Below are positions 15,273 to 23,918 of a DNA stretch of 28,766 bases, one piece after another. The notes under the pieces were generated by a model. That model was not told the DNA's origin. It was given only the letters and a program-made list of their open reading frames with translations, and did not search any database. The translations under genes were made by a program, and so were the position numbers. This stretch comes from CAYWYR01 sp964462685. GTDB taxonomy: Bacteria; Bacteroidota; Ignavibacteria; Kapaibacteriales; UBA2268. Each line of letters starts with the position of its first letter. Positions within the stretch are counted from its first letter, which is position 1. The stretch covers positions 1 to 28,766 of the forward strand of contig CAYWYR010000027.1 of NCBI GenBank assembly GCA_964462685.1, written 5' to 3'.

Positions 15273-15932
15273 ATGCGATACATTTTATTGACTGTGACAA
15301 CGCTTCTTTTAGCTGTTCCGCAAGCTTACTCTCAAAATATGCTTTCAGTAAATCTTACAGGTGATGTATCCGATACTTATGATATCACCCAGATCAGAGA
15401 GGTATTATTTGATATTAATGTGGTACCCGTGGAAGGATTCCAAATTGTGGGTCAGCCCCAGGAACTGCTTATCGGTGACAGTGTTCGCATAAACTATAGC
15501 TTATCACCTGCTGACGCGACAAATCAGAGAATTATCTGGGAATCCGATAATGAAAACATTGCTACCGTAAGTGAAAGCGGATACGTTACAGGTATCGAGT
15601 TAGGTACTACTATCATAACAGCTACTACCGATGATGGTGGATTTAGCGATTCGATAGAGTTAACAGTTACAGATTTTAAATCTGTGGAACAGCAATCCAA
15701 ATTATCACTGAACATCTATCCCAACCCTACTTCAGATAAAATATATATAGAGCAGGCCGGATCAATGGAGTTAAACAGATACGAGATTGTGGTAAGTGAC
15801 AATACGGGAAATATTCTTATATCAGCGTACGATACTGAAAGTATTGACCTTTCAGGGATTGCTACAGGTAATTATCATATTACGATAATCAGTGATGGTA
15901 TTTATATAAGCCAAACAATCGTTAAGGAGTAA
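15273..15932 (+). CDS. Secreted BIG2-domain protein with T9SS type A sorting tail
   Basis: A 219-residue exported protein. Signal peptide MRYILLTVTTLLLAVPQAYS (cleavage after AYS). Residues 23-50 carry a short beta module (MLSVNLTGDVSDTYDITQIR, EVLFDI). Residues ~55-130 are a group 2 bacterial Ig-like (BIG2) domain, with LIGDSVRINYSLSPADATNQ, IIWESDNENIATVSESGYVT and GTTIITATT. Residues ~145-219 are a Por/T9SS type A sorting domain beginning LSLNIYPNPTSDKIYIE, so the protein should be secreted across the outer membrane by T9SS and anchored or released after removal of the tail. It probably forms an operon with the next gene, whose ribosome binding site (AAGGAG) lies inside this gene's last codons. 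Confidence 0.85.
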   Translation: MRYILLTVTTLLLAVPQAYSQNMLSVNLTGDVSDTYDITQIREVLFDINVVPVEGFQIVGQPQELLIGDSVRINYSLSPADATNQRIIWESDNENIATVSESGYVTGIELGTTIITATTDDGGFSDSIELTVTDFKSVEQQSKLSLNIYPNPTSDKIYIEQAGSMELNRYEIVVSDNTGNILISAYDTESIDLSGIATGNYHITIISDGIYISQTIVKE

Positions 15933-15934
15933 AA

Positions 15935-17323
15935 ATGAAATATCCAATTCTTATACTTTCTGCCTTACTATTCTTTTCATGCGAGATGCAAGCCGAACAA
16001 ACCATACGCATTATCAATCTCGATGGAACTGAAAACCAATACTCCCTTGATGATATAGAAGACATCACATTCGATTTGGACGATAGTGTATTTGTTCTCG
16101 TAACCGATGATATGGATAACCAAAGCAGAATCGAGCTTGGAGCTGAATCAGAAATCGCTTTCATTTTGGGCGAAATAGAATTTAGAAATGTTGGCGCCAA
16201 CGGGAATACCAATAGAGCTTTTGAACTGAATAATATAAAAAGCATACAATTCGAATTAAACGAGATTATTGACTATCCTTTCGGAGAGTTAGCTGTTGAT
16301 GAGATTATAGTTAACGGATTGAGCAATCCTTGGAGTTTGGATTTTCTAGATACCAATACTATCATTTTCAATGAGAAAAGCGGCGGCCTTTTCATACATG
16401 ATTTAAACAATAACAGCACTACTGAGGTAAATGGAATGCCACCTATAGCAGATGTTGGACAGGGTGGATTTCTTGATATTACCGTGCACCCAGAATATGC
16501 CACCAACAATGAGATTTATTTCGCTTATGTAGTCGGTGGAAACGGAGGATTTACCACTGCAATCGGAAAAGCTAAATTTGAATATTCACCTGAAATGGCT
16601 CAGCCGACATTAAATGATTTCCAAGAGATATTTCGCGGAGATCCTATGCTTAGCGGAGGTCAGCACTTTGGCAGTCGTATAATTTTCGATAATGAAGGCA
16701 AGTTATACTTTGCAATCGGCGATAGGGGTAGAATGGAAAACGGTCAGGACAGTACCAACCATTACGCCAGCGTTTTGAGAATAAATACGGACGGTTCTGT
16801 ACCGCAGGATAACCCGTATCTTGATGCCCCTGGAGCCAAACCAGAGCTTTATACCATGGGTAACAGGAATATCCAGGGTATGTTTTATCTTAAAGAGAAA
16901 GACGAGATATGGGCAATAGAACACGGCCCGCGCGGTGGTGATGAGCTAAACGTGATAGAAGCCGGAGAAAACTACGCATGGCCGCTCGCCACTTATGGTA
17001 TCAACTACAACGGCACACCGATTACTGATCAGACTTCTATCCCCGGATATAAAGACCCAGTAACTTACTGGGTACCTTCTATAGCCCCTTGCGGGATGGA
17101 TATGATCAGCTATGACTCAGAAAAAGATGAACTTGATATTATCATCGCAACACTTGCCGGTACTCATCTACACCGTATTCTTGTTAAGGATTACGAAGTG
17201 GTGGAAACGGTGCGCAGCTTAGAGGGGTATGCCCGATTTAGGGACGTGCAGCGTTCTCCTGACGGCTATCTCTATGCCGCTACGCAAAGCCCTGGGCGGA
17301 TCATCCGCCTTGAGATGAAGTAG
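15935..17323 (+). CDS. PQQ-dependent sugar dehydrogenase family lipoprotein
   Basis: A 462-residue envelope protein. The N-terminus (MKYPILILSALLFFSC) ends in a lipobox with Cys16, so it should be a lipoprotein. Residues 22-110 contain two clear copies of a short beta module (IRIINLDGTENQYSLDDIED and IEFRNVGANG...AFELNNIKSIQFEL) also seen in the gene before. Residues ~115-462 are a six-bladed propeller of the soluble aldose sugar dehydrogenase (YliI/GDH-B) family: VGQGGFLDITVHPEY, GGQHFGSRIIFDNEGKLYFA with His244 at the position of the catalytic His, and GPRGGDELNVIEAGENYAWP. It would oxidise sugars with PQQ and pass electrons to the membrane. No PQQ synthesis genes are in the window. Confidence 0.85.
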   Translation: MKYPILILSALLFFSCEMQAEQTIRIINLDGTENQYSLDDIEDITFDLDDSVFVLVTDDMDNQSRIELGAESEIAFILGEIEFRNVGANGNTNRAFELNNIKSIQFELNEIIDYPFGELAVDEIIVNGLSNPWSLDFLDTNTIIFNEKSGGLFIHDLNNNSTTEVNGMPPIADVGQGGFLDITVHPEYATNNEIYFAYVVGGNGGFTTAIGKAKFEYSPEMAQPTLNDFQEIFRGDPMLSGGQHFGSRIIFDNEGKLYFAIGDRGRMENGQDSTNHYASVLRINTDGSVPQDNPYLDAPGAKPELYTMGNRNIQGMFYLKEKDEIWAIEHGPRGGDELNVIEAGENYAWPLATYGINYNGTPITDQTSIPGYKDPVTYWVPSIAPCGMDMISYDSEKDELDIIIATLAGTHLHRILVKDYEVVETVRSLEGYARFRDVQRSPDGYLYAATQSPGRIIRLEMK

Positions 17324-17571
17324 TAAAAAACCATCTCGATTATACGCCATATTGTATTCCCTGAATTAACCCGACTAAACATATCGGTTATATCTCAGCT
17401 TGATATGATATTCTTTTAATTTTTCTGATTTATCATTAAACCTTACCTCCGTCCAAACGTCCAAAAGATAAGAAACAACCCTTAGTTTAAAGCAATAAGG
17501 TTTGGTTACCAATAAAACGAATACTTAGTAGTTTTATAATTAGTAACTAATATCTTTTTGAACATAAACAG

Positions 17572-17592
17572 CAGATAAAAATATTTTATCTG
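17572..17592. promoter_or_regulatory. Perfect 9-bp inverted repeat upstream of the lytic transglycosylase gene
   Basis: CAGATAAAA and TTTTATCTG flank ATA, about 80 bp before the start at 17674. It could be an operator or an mRNA hairpin. The stretch 17324-17673 otherwise shows no gene, RNA or clear terminator; the frame from TTG at 17608 simply extends the following ORF. Confidence 0.35.
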
Positions 17593-17673
17593 TTGAGGCA
17601 TTAGTCGTTGGAAAATATAAAGATAAGCTGTAATTTGATACTGCAGCAAAGAAAAATGAAAAAGAGGATATGT

Positions 17674-20046
17674 ATGTCATCAGGTAATCAATACGAAAAA
17701 CGAAAACGGAGACCGGGAAAGGTCAAATTAGACAAGCTCATTAAAGGGGCTGGAACTCTTGCCCTTGCTACTTATGCTTTTGTCTCAACTCCTTTTGCCA
17801 ATACGGCAATGGCGCAGGGGACTCAAGATAACGCAGCAATAATGATGCTGGAAAATGAGAATATCAATAATACTCTGCTACGTGCCCACCAAAAGCACAT
17901 GCAGGCCTTGATACTTATCGAAAACGGCGGGGACAAAAACCTTGCGGAAAGGTATCTTCGATCTGCCCTAACTGAACTCAATTCTCTTGCCTCCGAACCT
18001 TATATCAATCAGAACGAGAGATTTGAGAAAATCGCTACGGACGTACTTGCTGATTATGAGAGTTTTCTTGATAAACAGGCAGTAGTGGCGGAAAACACCC
18101 CGCTTTTCCTGATTCAAGAAAAATACTTCGGTAATCTAACTACTGAGAACGGCAGTCTTCTGGAAGATTATGAAGATCTCGACCTAACCGAGACTTACTA
18201 TGAAGATAGGGAGATAACCCCTATACCGATGCCTGATAATCAATATGTGGACAAGGCGTTATCGTTTTTGACAAACACTAGGATGAGAGAGGTTAGGCTT
18301 CCTGAATGGATACACCGCTCTGGTAGATGGCTACCGATGATGAGAAGGATCGCCTTAGAAGAAGGAATGCCAGAAGAAATAGTGAACCTATCTTTTATAG
18401 AGTCTGGGCTTAACCCCTATGCGGTATCAAGAGTTAAAGCAGTCGGGCTATGGCAGTTCATGTATCCTACGGGTAAAGAATATGGGCTGAACAACCCGCC
18501 TTCGATATGGGTTGATGAAAGAAGGGACCCGGAAAAGTCCACCCGTGCGGCTATGAGATATCTTAGGAACTTGTATAATTACTTTGGCGACTGGCATTTA
18601 GCCCTAGCTTCATACAATGCCGGCCCTGGCCGGATAAGAGGTGCGATACGCAGAAGCGGCAATCCAGATGCCAGCTACTGGGATATTCTGAAATATCTTC
18701 CTAGAGAGACAAGAGGTTACGTACCCCAATTCGTAGCGATGAGCAAAATTATGGAAGACCCTAAAAAATACGGGCTTGATTTTGATAATATGGAAAAAGA
18801 CCAACCTTTTAGATATGAGACATTCAATCTGAAGGAACAGGTAAATATCGACGTACTTGCAGAATCGGCCGGCGTTACGTCTGAAGAATTTCTACTGTAT
18901 AATCCCGAACTTACTAAATCGGCCACTCCGCCGGTTGATGAATATGAGATTCGCGTACCTGACGGGAAAATGGAAAGGTTTGTAAACACCTATGCAGCCC
19001 TGCAAAAACAGGACAAACTTCCATATCTTACCCATAAGGTTAGGCGACTTGAAAGCCTCGAGACACTTGCGGATAAATATGATGTGAAGTTAAACGAGCT
19101 TGTATCATTAAACCCTGAAAAGCCGATCAATAAAAGGCTTACTTACGGTACTCCAGTTAAGATACCGGTTCACCAGGAATCTTCACTTTTCGCCAGCAAC
19201 AGGGAAAAGAAAAAAAATACGAGCACGACGGATGTTGTACATAGGGTAAAAAGAGGTGAATCTCTGAGCAAGATAGCTAAGAGATACGGAAAATCGACCA
19301 CAGAGCTGAGAAGACTAAATGACTTGAGCAAGCGACAAGCTCGATATTTGAAAATTGGACAAAGACTGAAAATAGAGGAAGGAAACAATGATACTGAAAA
19401 CAATATCGCTGAAAATACTAAGAAACAGAAGAGCCCGGAAAGCCGCGACTTCACTGTTGTACATGTTCTTAAAAAAGGGGAGAACCTACTTGAAATCGCG
19501 AGGAAATATGACACAACGCTCGAAGAACTTCGTGAGCTCAACGGATTTCAAGGAAGCGCTGTAAAACTTGGCCAGGAACTTACAATCAAGCCTGGTAGTG
19601 ATTATGCCGTTACAGGTAATGATCTAAAAAACTTAGCTGAAAAAGAGAATGAAGAGGTTGTTGAAGTAGCAGATGCCGTGGAAGTTGTTGAAGTGCCCGC
19701 TGCCGCTACAAAAAAAGCAATCAAACACAAAGTGAGAAGAGGCGAAAGCCTTAAAAGGATTGCTAACCGCTACGATGTATCAGTTAATGATCTGAAAAGC
19801 TGGAACAATGATAAGATCAGAGGCAACACAGTTTATGCGGGTTCAACCCTTACTATTTTTGATGAAGCAGATAAGGGCTCCAGCGGCCAGCAGAGTGACA
19901 ACCCTACTTATTATACTGTAAGAAGAGGAGAGACTCTCGGTTCTATATCGAGGAAATTCGGTGTCAGCCTTAGCAAGGTAAAGAAACTTAACCCCGGTAT
20001 CAGAGCAAACAGAATCAAGATAGGCCAGAAGATAAGAGTCAAATAA
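17674..20046 (+). CDS. MltD-like lytic transglycosylase with five LysM domains
   Basis: Cleaves peptidoglycan glycan strands; exported to the periplasm. I chose ATG 17674 because GAGG lies six bases upstream; ATG 17656 is also possible and TTG 17608 is less likely. From 17674 the protein has 790 residues. A basic N-terminus and hydrophobic stretch (LIKGAGTLALATYAFVSTPF) end at ANTAMAQ, the likely cleavage site. Residues ~213-345 are the SLT domain with catalytic Glu243 in LSFIESGLNPYAVS, then VKAVGLWQFMYPTG and LALASYNAGPGRI. Five LysM domains follow at about 452-499, 522-567, 594-639, 682-729 and 745-790. An acidic Glu/Val-rich linker (about 657-678) precedes the fourth. Five LysM is more than the two or three of E. 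coli MltD. Transcribed alone and ended by a clear terminator. Confidence 0.9.
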   Translation: MSSGNQYEKRKRRPGKVKLDKLIKGAGTLALATYAFVSTPFANTAMAQGTQDNAAIMMLENENINNTLLRAHQKHMQALILIENGGDKNLAERYLRSALTELNSLASEPYINQNERFEKIATDVLADYESFLDKQAVVAENTPLFLIQEKYFGNLTTENGSLLEDYEDLDLTETYYEDREITPIPMPDNQYVDKALSFLTNTRMREVRLPEWIHRSGRWLPMMRRIALEEGMPEEIVNLSFIESGLNPYAVSRVKAVGLWQFMYPTGKEYGLNNPPSIWVDERRDPEKSTRAAMRYLRNLYNYFGDWHLALASYNAGPGRIRGAIRRSGNPDASYWDILKYLPRETRGYVPQFVAMSKIMEDPKKYGLDFDNMEKDQPFRYETFNLKEQVNIDVLAESAGVTSEEFLLYNPELTKSATPPVDEYEIRVPDGKMERFVNTYAALQKQDKLPYLTHKVRRLESLETLADKYDVKLNELVSLNPEKPINKRLTYGTPVKIPVHQESSLFASNREKKKNTSTTDVVHRVKRGESLSKIAKRYGKSTTELRRLNDLSKRQARYLKIGQRLKIEEGNNDTENNIAENTKKQKSPESRDFTVVHVLKKGENLLEIARKYDTTLEELRELNGFQGSAVKLGQELTIKPGSDYAVTGNDLKNLAEKENEEVVEVADAVEVVEVPAAATKKAIKHKVRRGESLKRIANRYDVSVNDLKSWNNDKIRGNTVYAGSTLTIFDEADKGSSGQQSDNPTYYTVRRGETLGSISRKFGVSLSKVKKLNPGIRANRIKIGQKIRVK

Positions 20047-20097
20047 TATTCTGAGAATTGAATAAGAAATTACCGTGAAGAAATTACCTCGAATAGA

Positions 20098-20127
20098 AAA
20101 GCCGGACCCCAAATGGTTCGGCTTTTT
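20098..20127 (+). terminator. Terminator after the lytic transglycosylase gene
   Basis: Stem AAAGCCGGACC / GGTTCGGCTTT (11 pairs, one G-U), six-base loop, followed by TT to make a five-T run. On the minus strand it also ends in TTTT, so it may serve the convergent arginase gene too. Confidence 0.85.
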
Positions 20128-20208
20128 ATATTTTCAGCGGTAGGTTATTATAGATTATCTGAAAGCTATTGAGCTCGGAAGATCAAATTGAAGAAAAATT
20201 CTATTCAG

Positions 20209-21168
20209 TTACTTGCGCTTTTCAATAACGTCAACCACGTTGCGGAGAAGCCTAAAGGCAGTCTCTGCCATTTTATTACCGCCCTTATCCAGTAAGGGGT
20301 TGATTTCCATCATCTCGAAAAACTTTACTCTACTGTCAGCAACAAAAGTTCGCAGAAGTTCCTGAGCCTCGTTTTCATGCAAACCGTTCGGTACAGGCGT
20401 ACCAGTACCATAGCTCACCTCATCGGGATCCATAGAGTCAACATCAAACGATACGAATATGTGGTCGCAGCCCGCTAAATACTCTAAAGACTCTCTTGCA
20501 ACTTCCTCAGCTCCGATATTTCTCAGTTCACTTACAAGATAATTTTTGATATTATTGCTTTTGATTATAGCCCGTTCTTCTTTTTCCAGATCCCTGATAC
20601 CTATGAATACTATATCCTCGGGATGGATTTTAGGAAATATCCCTCCAGCGTTTTTGATACTATCCCAATGCTTTATAGTATCTGGGTTCGGATCGTTGAC
20701 TTTATACTCTAGATTATCAACCCCTAAAGCAGCAGCAAGCGGCATCCCGTGTAGATTACCAGATGGGGAGGTATAGGGCGAGTGCAGATCGCCATGGGCA
20801 TCAATCCATATAACACCGAGTCTTTTATCAGGGTATGCTTTACGAATCGCTCCAATGTAACCGCCAGCAGAAGAATGATCCCCAGATATAATAACCGGGA
20901 AGTCTTTAGCGTTCCTGAGTCGCGGTGAAAGTATCTTTATCGCCTTTTCATAAAGTCTTTCTATAGCATCGATATAAATACCTTTAGTCGGGGCAGGATC
21001 ATCTTCGAATAGTAATTCATTCTCATTTGGTATTCTTATATACTCTCTATAATCAAATAAAGTATCATCAGCGTTATATGCTGCGGTTCGAAGAGCGTCG
21101 AAGCCGAGAGATGAACCTCTGGTACCCGCACCGAGTTCTGAATTATTAACTATAAACTGAATATTCAT
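20209..21168 (-). CDS. Arginase/ureohydrolase family enzyme, probably arginase
   Basis: A cytosolic Mn-dependent ureohydrolase of 319 residues, likely hydrolysing arginine to ornithine and urea. The metal ligands are all present: His98 in ISGDHSSAGG, Asp123/His125/Asp127 in WIDAHGDLHSP, Asp242/Asp244 in SFDVDSMDP. SGNLHGMPLA (136-145) and Glu288 in MMEINPLLD are typical of arginase rather than agmatinase or formimidoylglutamase. I start at ATG 21168, where the family's first strand (NIQFIVNNSELGAGTRGS) begins; the frame goes ten codons further to 21198. It is a single gene, facing the lytic transglycosylase gene. No urease or ornithine gene is nearby to confirm the pathway. Confidence 0.87.
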   Translation of the reverse strand: MNIQFIVNNSELGAGTRGSSLGFDALRTAAYNADDTLFDYREYIRIPNENELLFEDDPAPTKGIYIDAIERLYEKAIKILSPRLRNAKDFPVIISGDHSSAGGYIGAIRKAYPDKRLGVIWIDAHGDLHSPYTSPSGNLHGMPLAAALGVDNLEYKVNDPNPDTIKHWDSIKNAGGIFPKIHPEDIVFIGIRDLEKEERAIIKSNNIKNYLVSELRNIGAEEVARESLEYLAGCDHIFVSFDVDSMDPDEVSYGTGTPVPNGLHENEAQELLRTFVADSRVKFFEMMEINPLLDKGGNKMAETAFRLLRNVVDVIEKRK

Positions 21169-21233
21169 GATAATTGGCTGAAAATGTAAAAACTTCACAA
21201 ATTTACGAAACCGAGGTCATAGGTCGGAGATCT

Positions 21234-21265
21234 AAGCGAGAGAATCAAGAAGCGAGAGAATCAAG
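21234..21265. repeat. Two perfect tandem copies of a 16-bp unit
   Basis: AAGCGAGAGAATCAAG occurs twice head to tail, followed by a partial third (AAGAGAG). It lies between the arginase start and the tRNA terminator and codes for nothing visible. Confidence 0.8.
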
Positions 21266-21286
21266 AAGAGAGTATCCGGACAAAAA

Positions 21287-21317
21287 AAAGCCCTACTTTA
21301 GGTAAAAGTAGGGCTTT
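21287..21317 (-). terminator. Terminator of the tRNA-Thr gene
   Basis: A 13-bp perfect stem (AAAGCCCTACTTT / AAAGTAGGGCTTT) with a five-base loop, followed on the minus strand by a run of Ts (eight including those in the stem). It lies 12 bp beyond the tRNA 3' end. Confidence 0.85.
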
Positions 21318-21328
21318 ATAATTATGTG

Positions 21329-21401
21329 AGCCACTTGACGGACTTGAACCGCCGACCGGCTGATTACAAATCAGCTGCTCTACCAGCTGAGCTAAAGTGG
21401 C
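21329..21401 (-). tRNA. tRNA-Thr (anticodon TGT)
   Basis: A complete 73-base cloverleaf on the minus strand. The acceptor stem is GCCACTT / AAGTGGC, the D arm is GCTCAGCTGGTAGAGC, the anticodon stem-loop is CTGATTTGTAATCAG with loop TTTGTAA (anticodon TGT), and the T arm has GGTTCAAGTCC. CCA is not encoded and must be added. It reads ACA and probably other threonine codons by wobble. It is alone, with its own terminator. Confidence 0.96.
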
Positions 21402-21619
21402 ACTTGCATCAAAAGAACTTAACAACGATTATTTATTGCCTTGCTCAAATGAGAAAACAAAAATATGGTTTGTGCCTGAATAAAACAAATTTTTTTTTGG
21501 AAATTAAATTATTCCGCGTGATTATTTTCCCTGATAGTATCTAAATCGGGTATAGTTACATAGTTTTTGTTATTTTGCCGTCAGACATTTTATATATAAA
21601 CCCACACAACCATCAGCAT

Positions 21620-22075
21620 ATGCCAGAAGGTATAAAATTTAGATACAGATTAGATATATATTGGAAATCTCTTGCGATTTTCAGTATAACGCTTCTGGTG
21701 TGGTCTTTCATAAGCGGAGCGATGGAAAGCGACGGATTTGACGTCTCCTTAACCGATCCTATCTCAATATTGCTTATAGGCATTCTCGGGCTGACTTTGC
21801 TTTCTATGTTAATAGCTATGTACAAAGCAAACCGCATCATATTCTTCCCCGATCACATCATCTTCAAAAATAGGATTAGGCGGAAAAAAATAGAAAAATC
21901 AGATATCATATCCGTAGAGGCTGGCAGGGAAAAGACTTTTGGGGAAGATGATCTATATTCAGTTATCAGAGTAAATCTTAAAAACAGAAAACGTCCTCTC
22001 AGGATAAGGCCTTCTATGTTTTATGAAGAACAGCAACTTACAGCCATGCTTTTGGAATATATGAAGGAAGAATGA
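21620..22075 (+). CDS. Two-helix membrane protein with PH-like cytosolic domain
   Basis: A protein of about 151 residues when started at ATG 21620; the frame extends 15 codons back to a TTG. Two transmembrane helices (SLAIFSITLLVWSFISGA and ISILLIGILGLTLLSMLIAM) are followed by about 75 residues with the strand pattern of a bacterial PH domain: RIIFFPDHIIFKNRIRRKKI, KSDIISVEAG, YSVIRVNLKNRKRPLRI, ending in a helix (EEQQLTAMLLEYMKEE). This layout is common in bPH-domain membrane proteins of unknown function. The stop overlaps the next start (ATGA), so the two are translated together and may interact. Confidence 0.65.
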   Translation: MPEGIKFRYRLDIYWKSLAIFSITLLVWSFISGAMESDGFDVSLTDPISILLIGILGLTLLSMLIAMYKANRIIFFPDHIIFKNRIRRKKIEKSDIISVEAGREKTFGEDDLYSVIRVNLKNRKRPLRIRPSMFYEEQQLTAMLLEYMKEE

Positions 22076-22659
22076 TGATATTCAGAATCTTGATAACTGC
22101 ACTTTTAACCCTATCGTTGATTATCTCATCAGATTCTGCCCCACTGAGGAATATAGATATTATGGAATCTTATATTAAGGATAACAGGCTTAGAATCGTG
22201 CCTGAACTCCAGAACCTAATTACTATGAAAGGTATATCCAGATTCCAAGGGGATGAGTATTTGATATCGTCTTTTTTGAAGGATATCGACCTTCCGGAAG
22301 CCGATCAGGTGGATGAAGCTGTATTGATCGATTTCAGATGGGATAACGAGCCGGTAAAGATTTTCATTAACGATGACGGTGATACTTTTACTAGGGTTAT
22401 TGATCCGTCCTGGTCGGCATATACTCTGGATAAAGAAACTGGTCATATTCTATCCAGCATGGATTTCAGTAATGATCCTTATAAGGACACTGTAAAGATA
22501 GAAGATTATAAATATATATCAACCAGTAGATATGAATTCACTAAAGCCCCTTTACCACCAGGCAAAGATTCAGTTTGGGATACTATACTGGAGCCGGTAC
22601 TCGTTATCGGTACGGCTATATTCTCAGTTTACCTACTCTTTTCGGTCAGAAGCGGTTGA
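22072..22659 (+). CDS. Exported protein with C-terminal membrane anchor, unrecognised
   Basis: A 195-residue protein with a signal peptide (residues 3-20, IFRILITALLTLSLIISS), a mature part of about 145 residues, and a C-terminal transmembrane helix (LEPVLVIGTAIFSVYLLFSV) with a four-residue tail RSG. The middle has LLIDFRWDNEPVKIF-like strands and a WSAYTLDKETGHI stretch; I recognise no family. Start could be ATG 22072 or ATG 22075. It overlaps the PH-like membrane protein gene by four bases and precedes mraY by 122 bp, so a role in the cell envelope is likely but unproven. Confidence 0.7.
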   Translation: MMIFRILITALLTLSLIISSDSAPLRNIDIMESYIKDNRLRIVPELQNLITMKGISRFQGDEYLISSFLKDIDLPEADQVDEAVLIDFRWDNEPVKIFINDDGDTFTRVIDPSWSAYTLDKETGHILSSMDFSNDPYKDTVKIEDYKYISTSRYEFTKAPLPPGKDSVWDTILEPVLVIGTAIFSVYLLFSVRSG

Positions 22660-22781
22660 TTTATCAAATTGGATCACCGTCAATCAATTTTCCTTTTTCC
22701 ATGATTGATAATTGTAGTGCTATCTTGCCTTCCGCCAATAATTGCTAAACCACTAAAACATTTACCAGAAGCCATTTTTTT

Positions 22782-23915
22782 ATGATATACCTGCTGACAC
22801 AGTGGATAAACAATATATACAACCCTCCAGGGTTTGATTTATTCAAGTTCCTAACCTTCAGGTCGGCTGCGGCGGCTATCACCGCTATGTTTATCAGTTT
22901 TATCATCGGGCCGAGAATCATCAAGCTTTTGCGTGACATGCAGATGCAGGAACAGGATAAAAGCGAGCTACAACAGCATGGCCTGCACATGACAAAAGCC
23001 GGGACACCGACAATGGGTGGGCTTATAGTCCTTACCGCACTACTCCTGCCAACCCTTCTCTGGGCGGATCTGACTAACATTTTCATCGTTATGATTCTTT
23101 TTGTAACCGCCGCTCTCGGAGCTGTTGGTTTCTTGGATGACTATCTAAAAGTTATCAAAAAAAGAAAAGGCGGTCTGCCAGGTAGGTATAAGATGTTAGG
23201 CCAGTTTTTCGTGGGAGCTGTGCTGGCAATAGTGATTACTTTTTATCCTGAAGCTTTCGGTGCGGGTTTCGCCGAATTTGCGACAGCTACCACATTACCC
23301 TTCTCAAAGAATATAAATCCAGATCTGGGTGTTGTTATATACCCTATATTTATTGTTTTTGTACTTACCGCCACATCAAATGCGGTCAACCTGACAGACG
23401 GGCTGGACGGCCTCGCTATCGGTACAGTCTCGATAGCCGCATTAGCGCTGGCGATACTGGCTTATGTTACCGGGAACGCAAATTTCTCAGAATATCTCAA
23501 TATCATTTATCTGGAGGGATCCGGTGAACTGACTGTTTTCACAGCGGCATTGATCGGTGCGGGTATTGGTTTTCTGTGGTATAACTCCCATCCGGCTCAG
23601 GTATTCATGGGCGATACAGGATCACTGGCATTGGGGGGCGCGATAGGCTGCCTTGCCATACTGATCAAAAAAGAGTTTCTGATACCCATTCTCGGGGGGG
23701 TATTCTTTGCCGAAGCTATATCGGTTATGGCCCAAGTAGCATATTTTAAATATACGAGAAAGAAATATGGAGAAGGTAAAAGGTTGCTCAGGATCGCCCC
23801 TCTTCATCACCACTTTGAAAAAGGCGGAATCCATGAGACTAAGATCGTAACACGGTTTTATATCGTGGCGATTATCCTCGCTATCCTTGTACTTACAACT
23901 TTCAAGGTCAGATAA
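22782..23915 (+). CDS. mraY: Phospho-N-acetylmuramoyl-pentapeptide-transferase
   Basis: Transfers phospho-MurNAc-pentapeptide from UDP to undecaprenyl phosphate, making lipid I; inner-membrane enzyme. The 377 residues contain about ten transmembrane helices and all family signatures: GTPTMGG (74-80), the DD pair Asp119-Asp120 in GFLDDYLK, Asp206/Asp209 in NAVNLTDGLDG, Asp278 in FMGDTGSLALGG and the histidine triad PLHHHFE (340-346). These separate it from WecA-type transferases. It is not in a mur/fts cluster here. Its only close partner is a GT9 glycosyltransferase that starts three bases after its stop. Confidence 0.95.
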   Translation: MIYLLTQWINNIYNPPGFDLFKFLTFRSAAAAITAMFISFIIGPRIIKLLRDMQMQEQDKSELQQHGLHMTKAGTPTMGGLIVLTALLLPTLLWADLTNIFIVMILFVTAALGAVGFLDDYLKVIKKRKGGLPGRYKMLGQFFVGAVLAIVITFYPEAFGAGFAEFATATTLPFSKNINPDLGVVIYPIFIVFVLTATSNAVNLTDGLDGLAIGTVSIAALALAILAYVTGNANFSEYLNIIYLEGSGELTVFTAALIGAGIGFLWYNSHPAQVFMGDTGSLALGGAIGCLAILIKKEFLIPILGGVFFAEAISVMAQVAYFKYTRKKYGEGKRLLRIAPLHHHFEKGGIHETKIVTRFYIVAIILAILVLTTFKVR

Positions 23916-23918
23916 ACG

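Noticed and set aside
22656..22667. TTGATTTATCAA as a second FNR box
   Set aside because: The half sites are only two bases apart instead of four, and it straddles the stop codon of the upstream gene.
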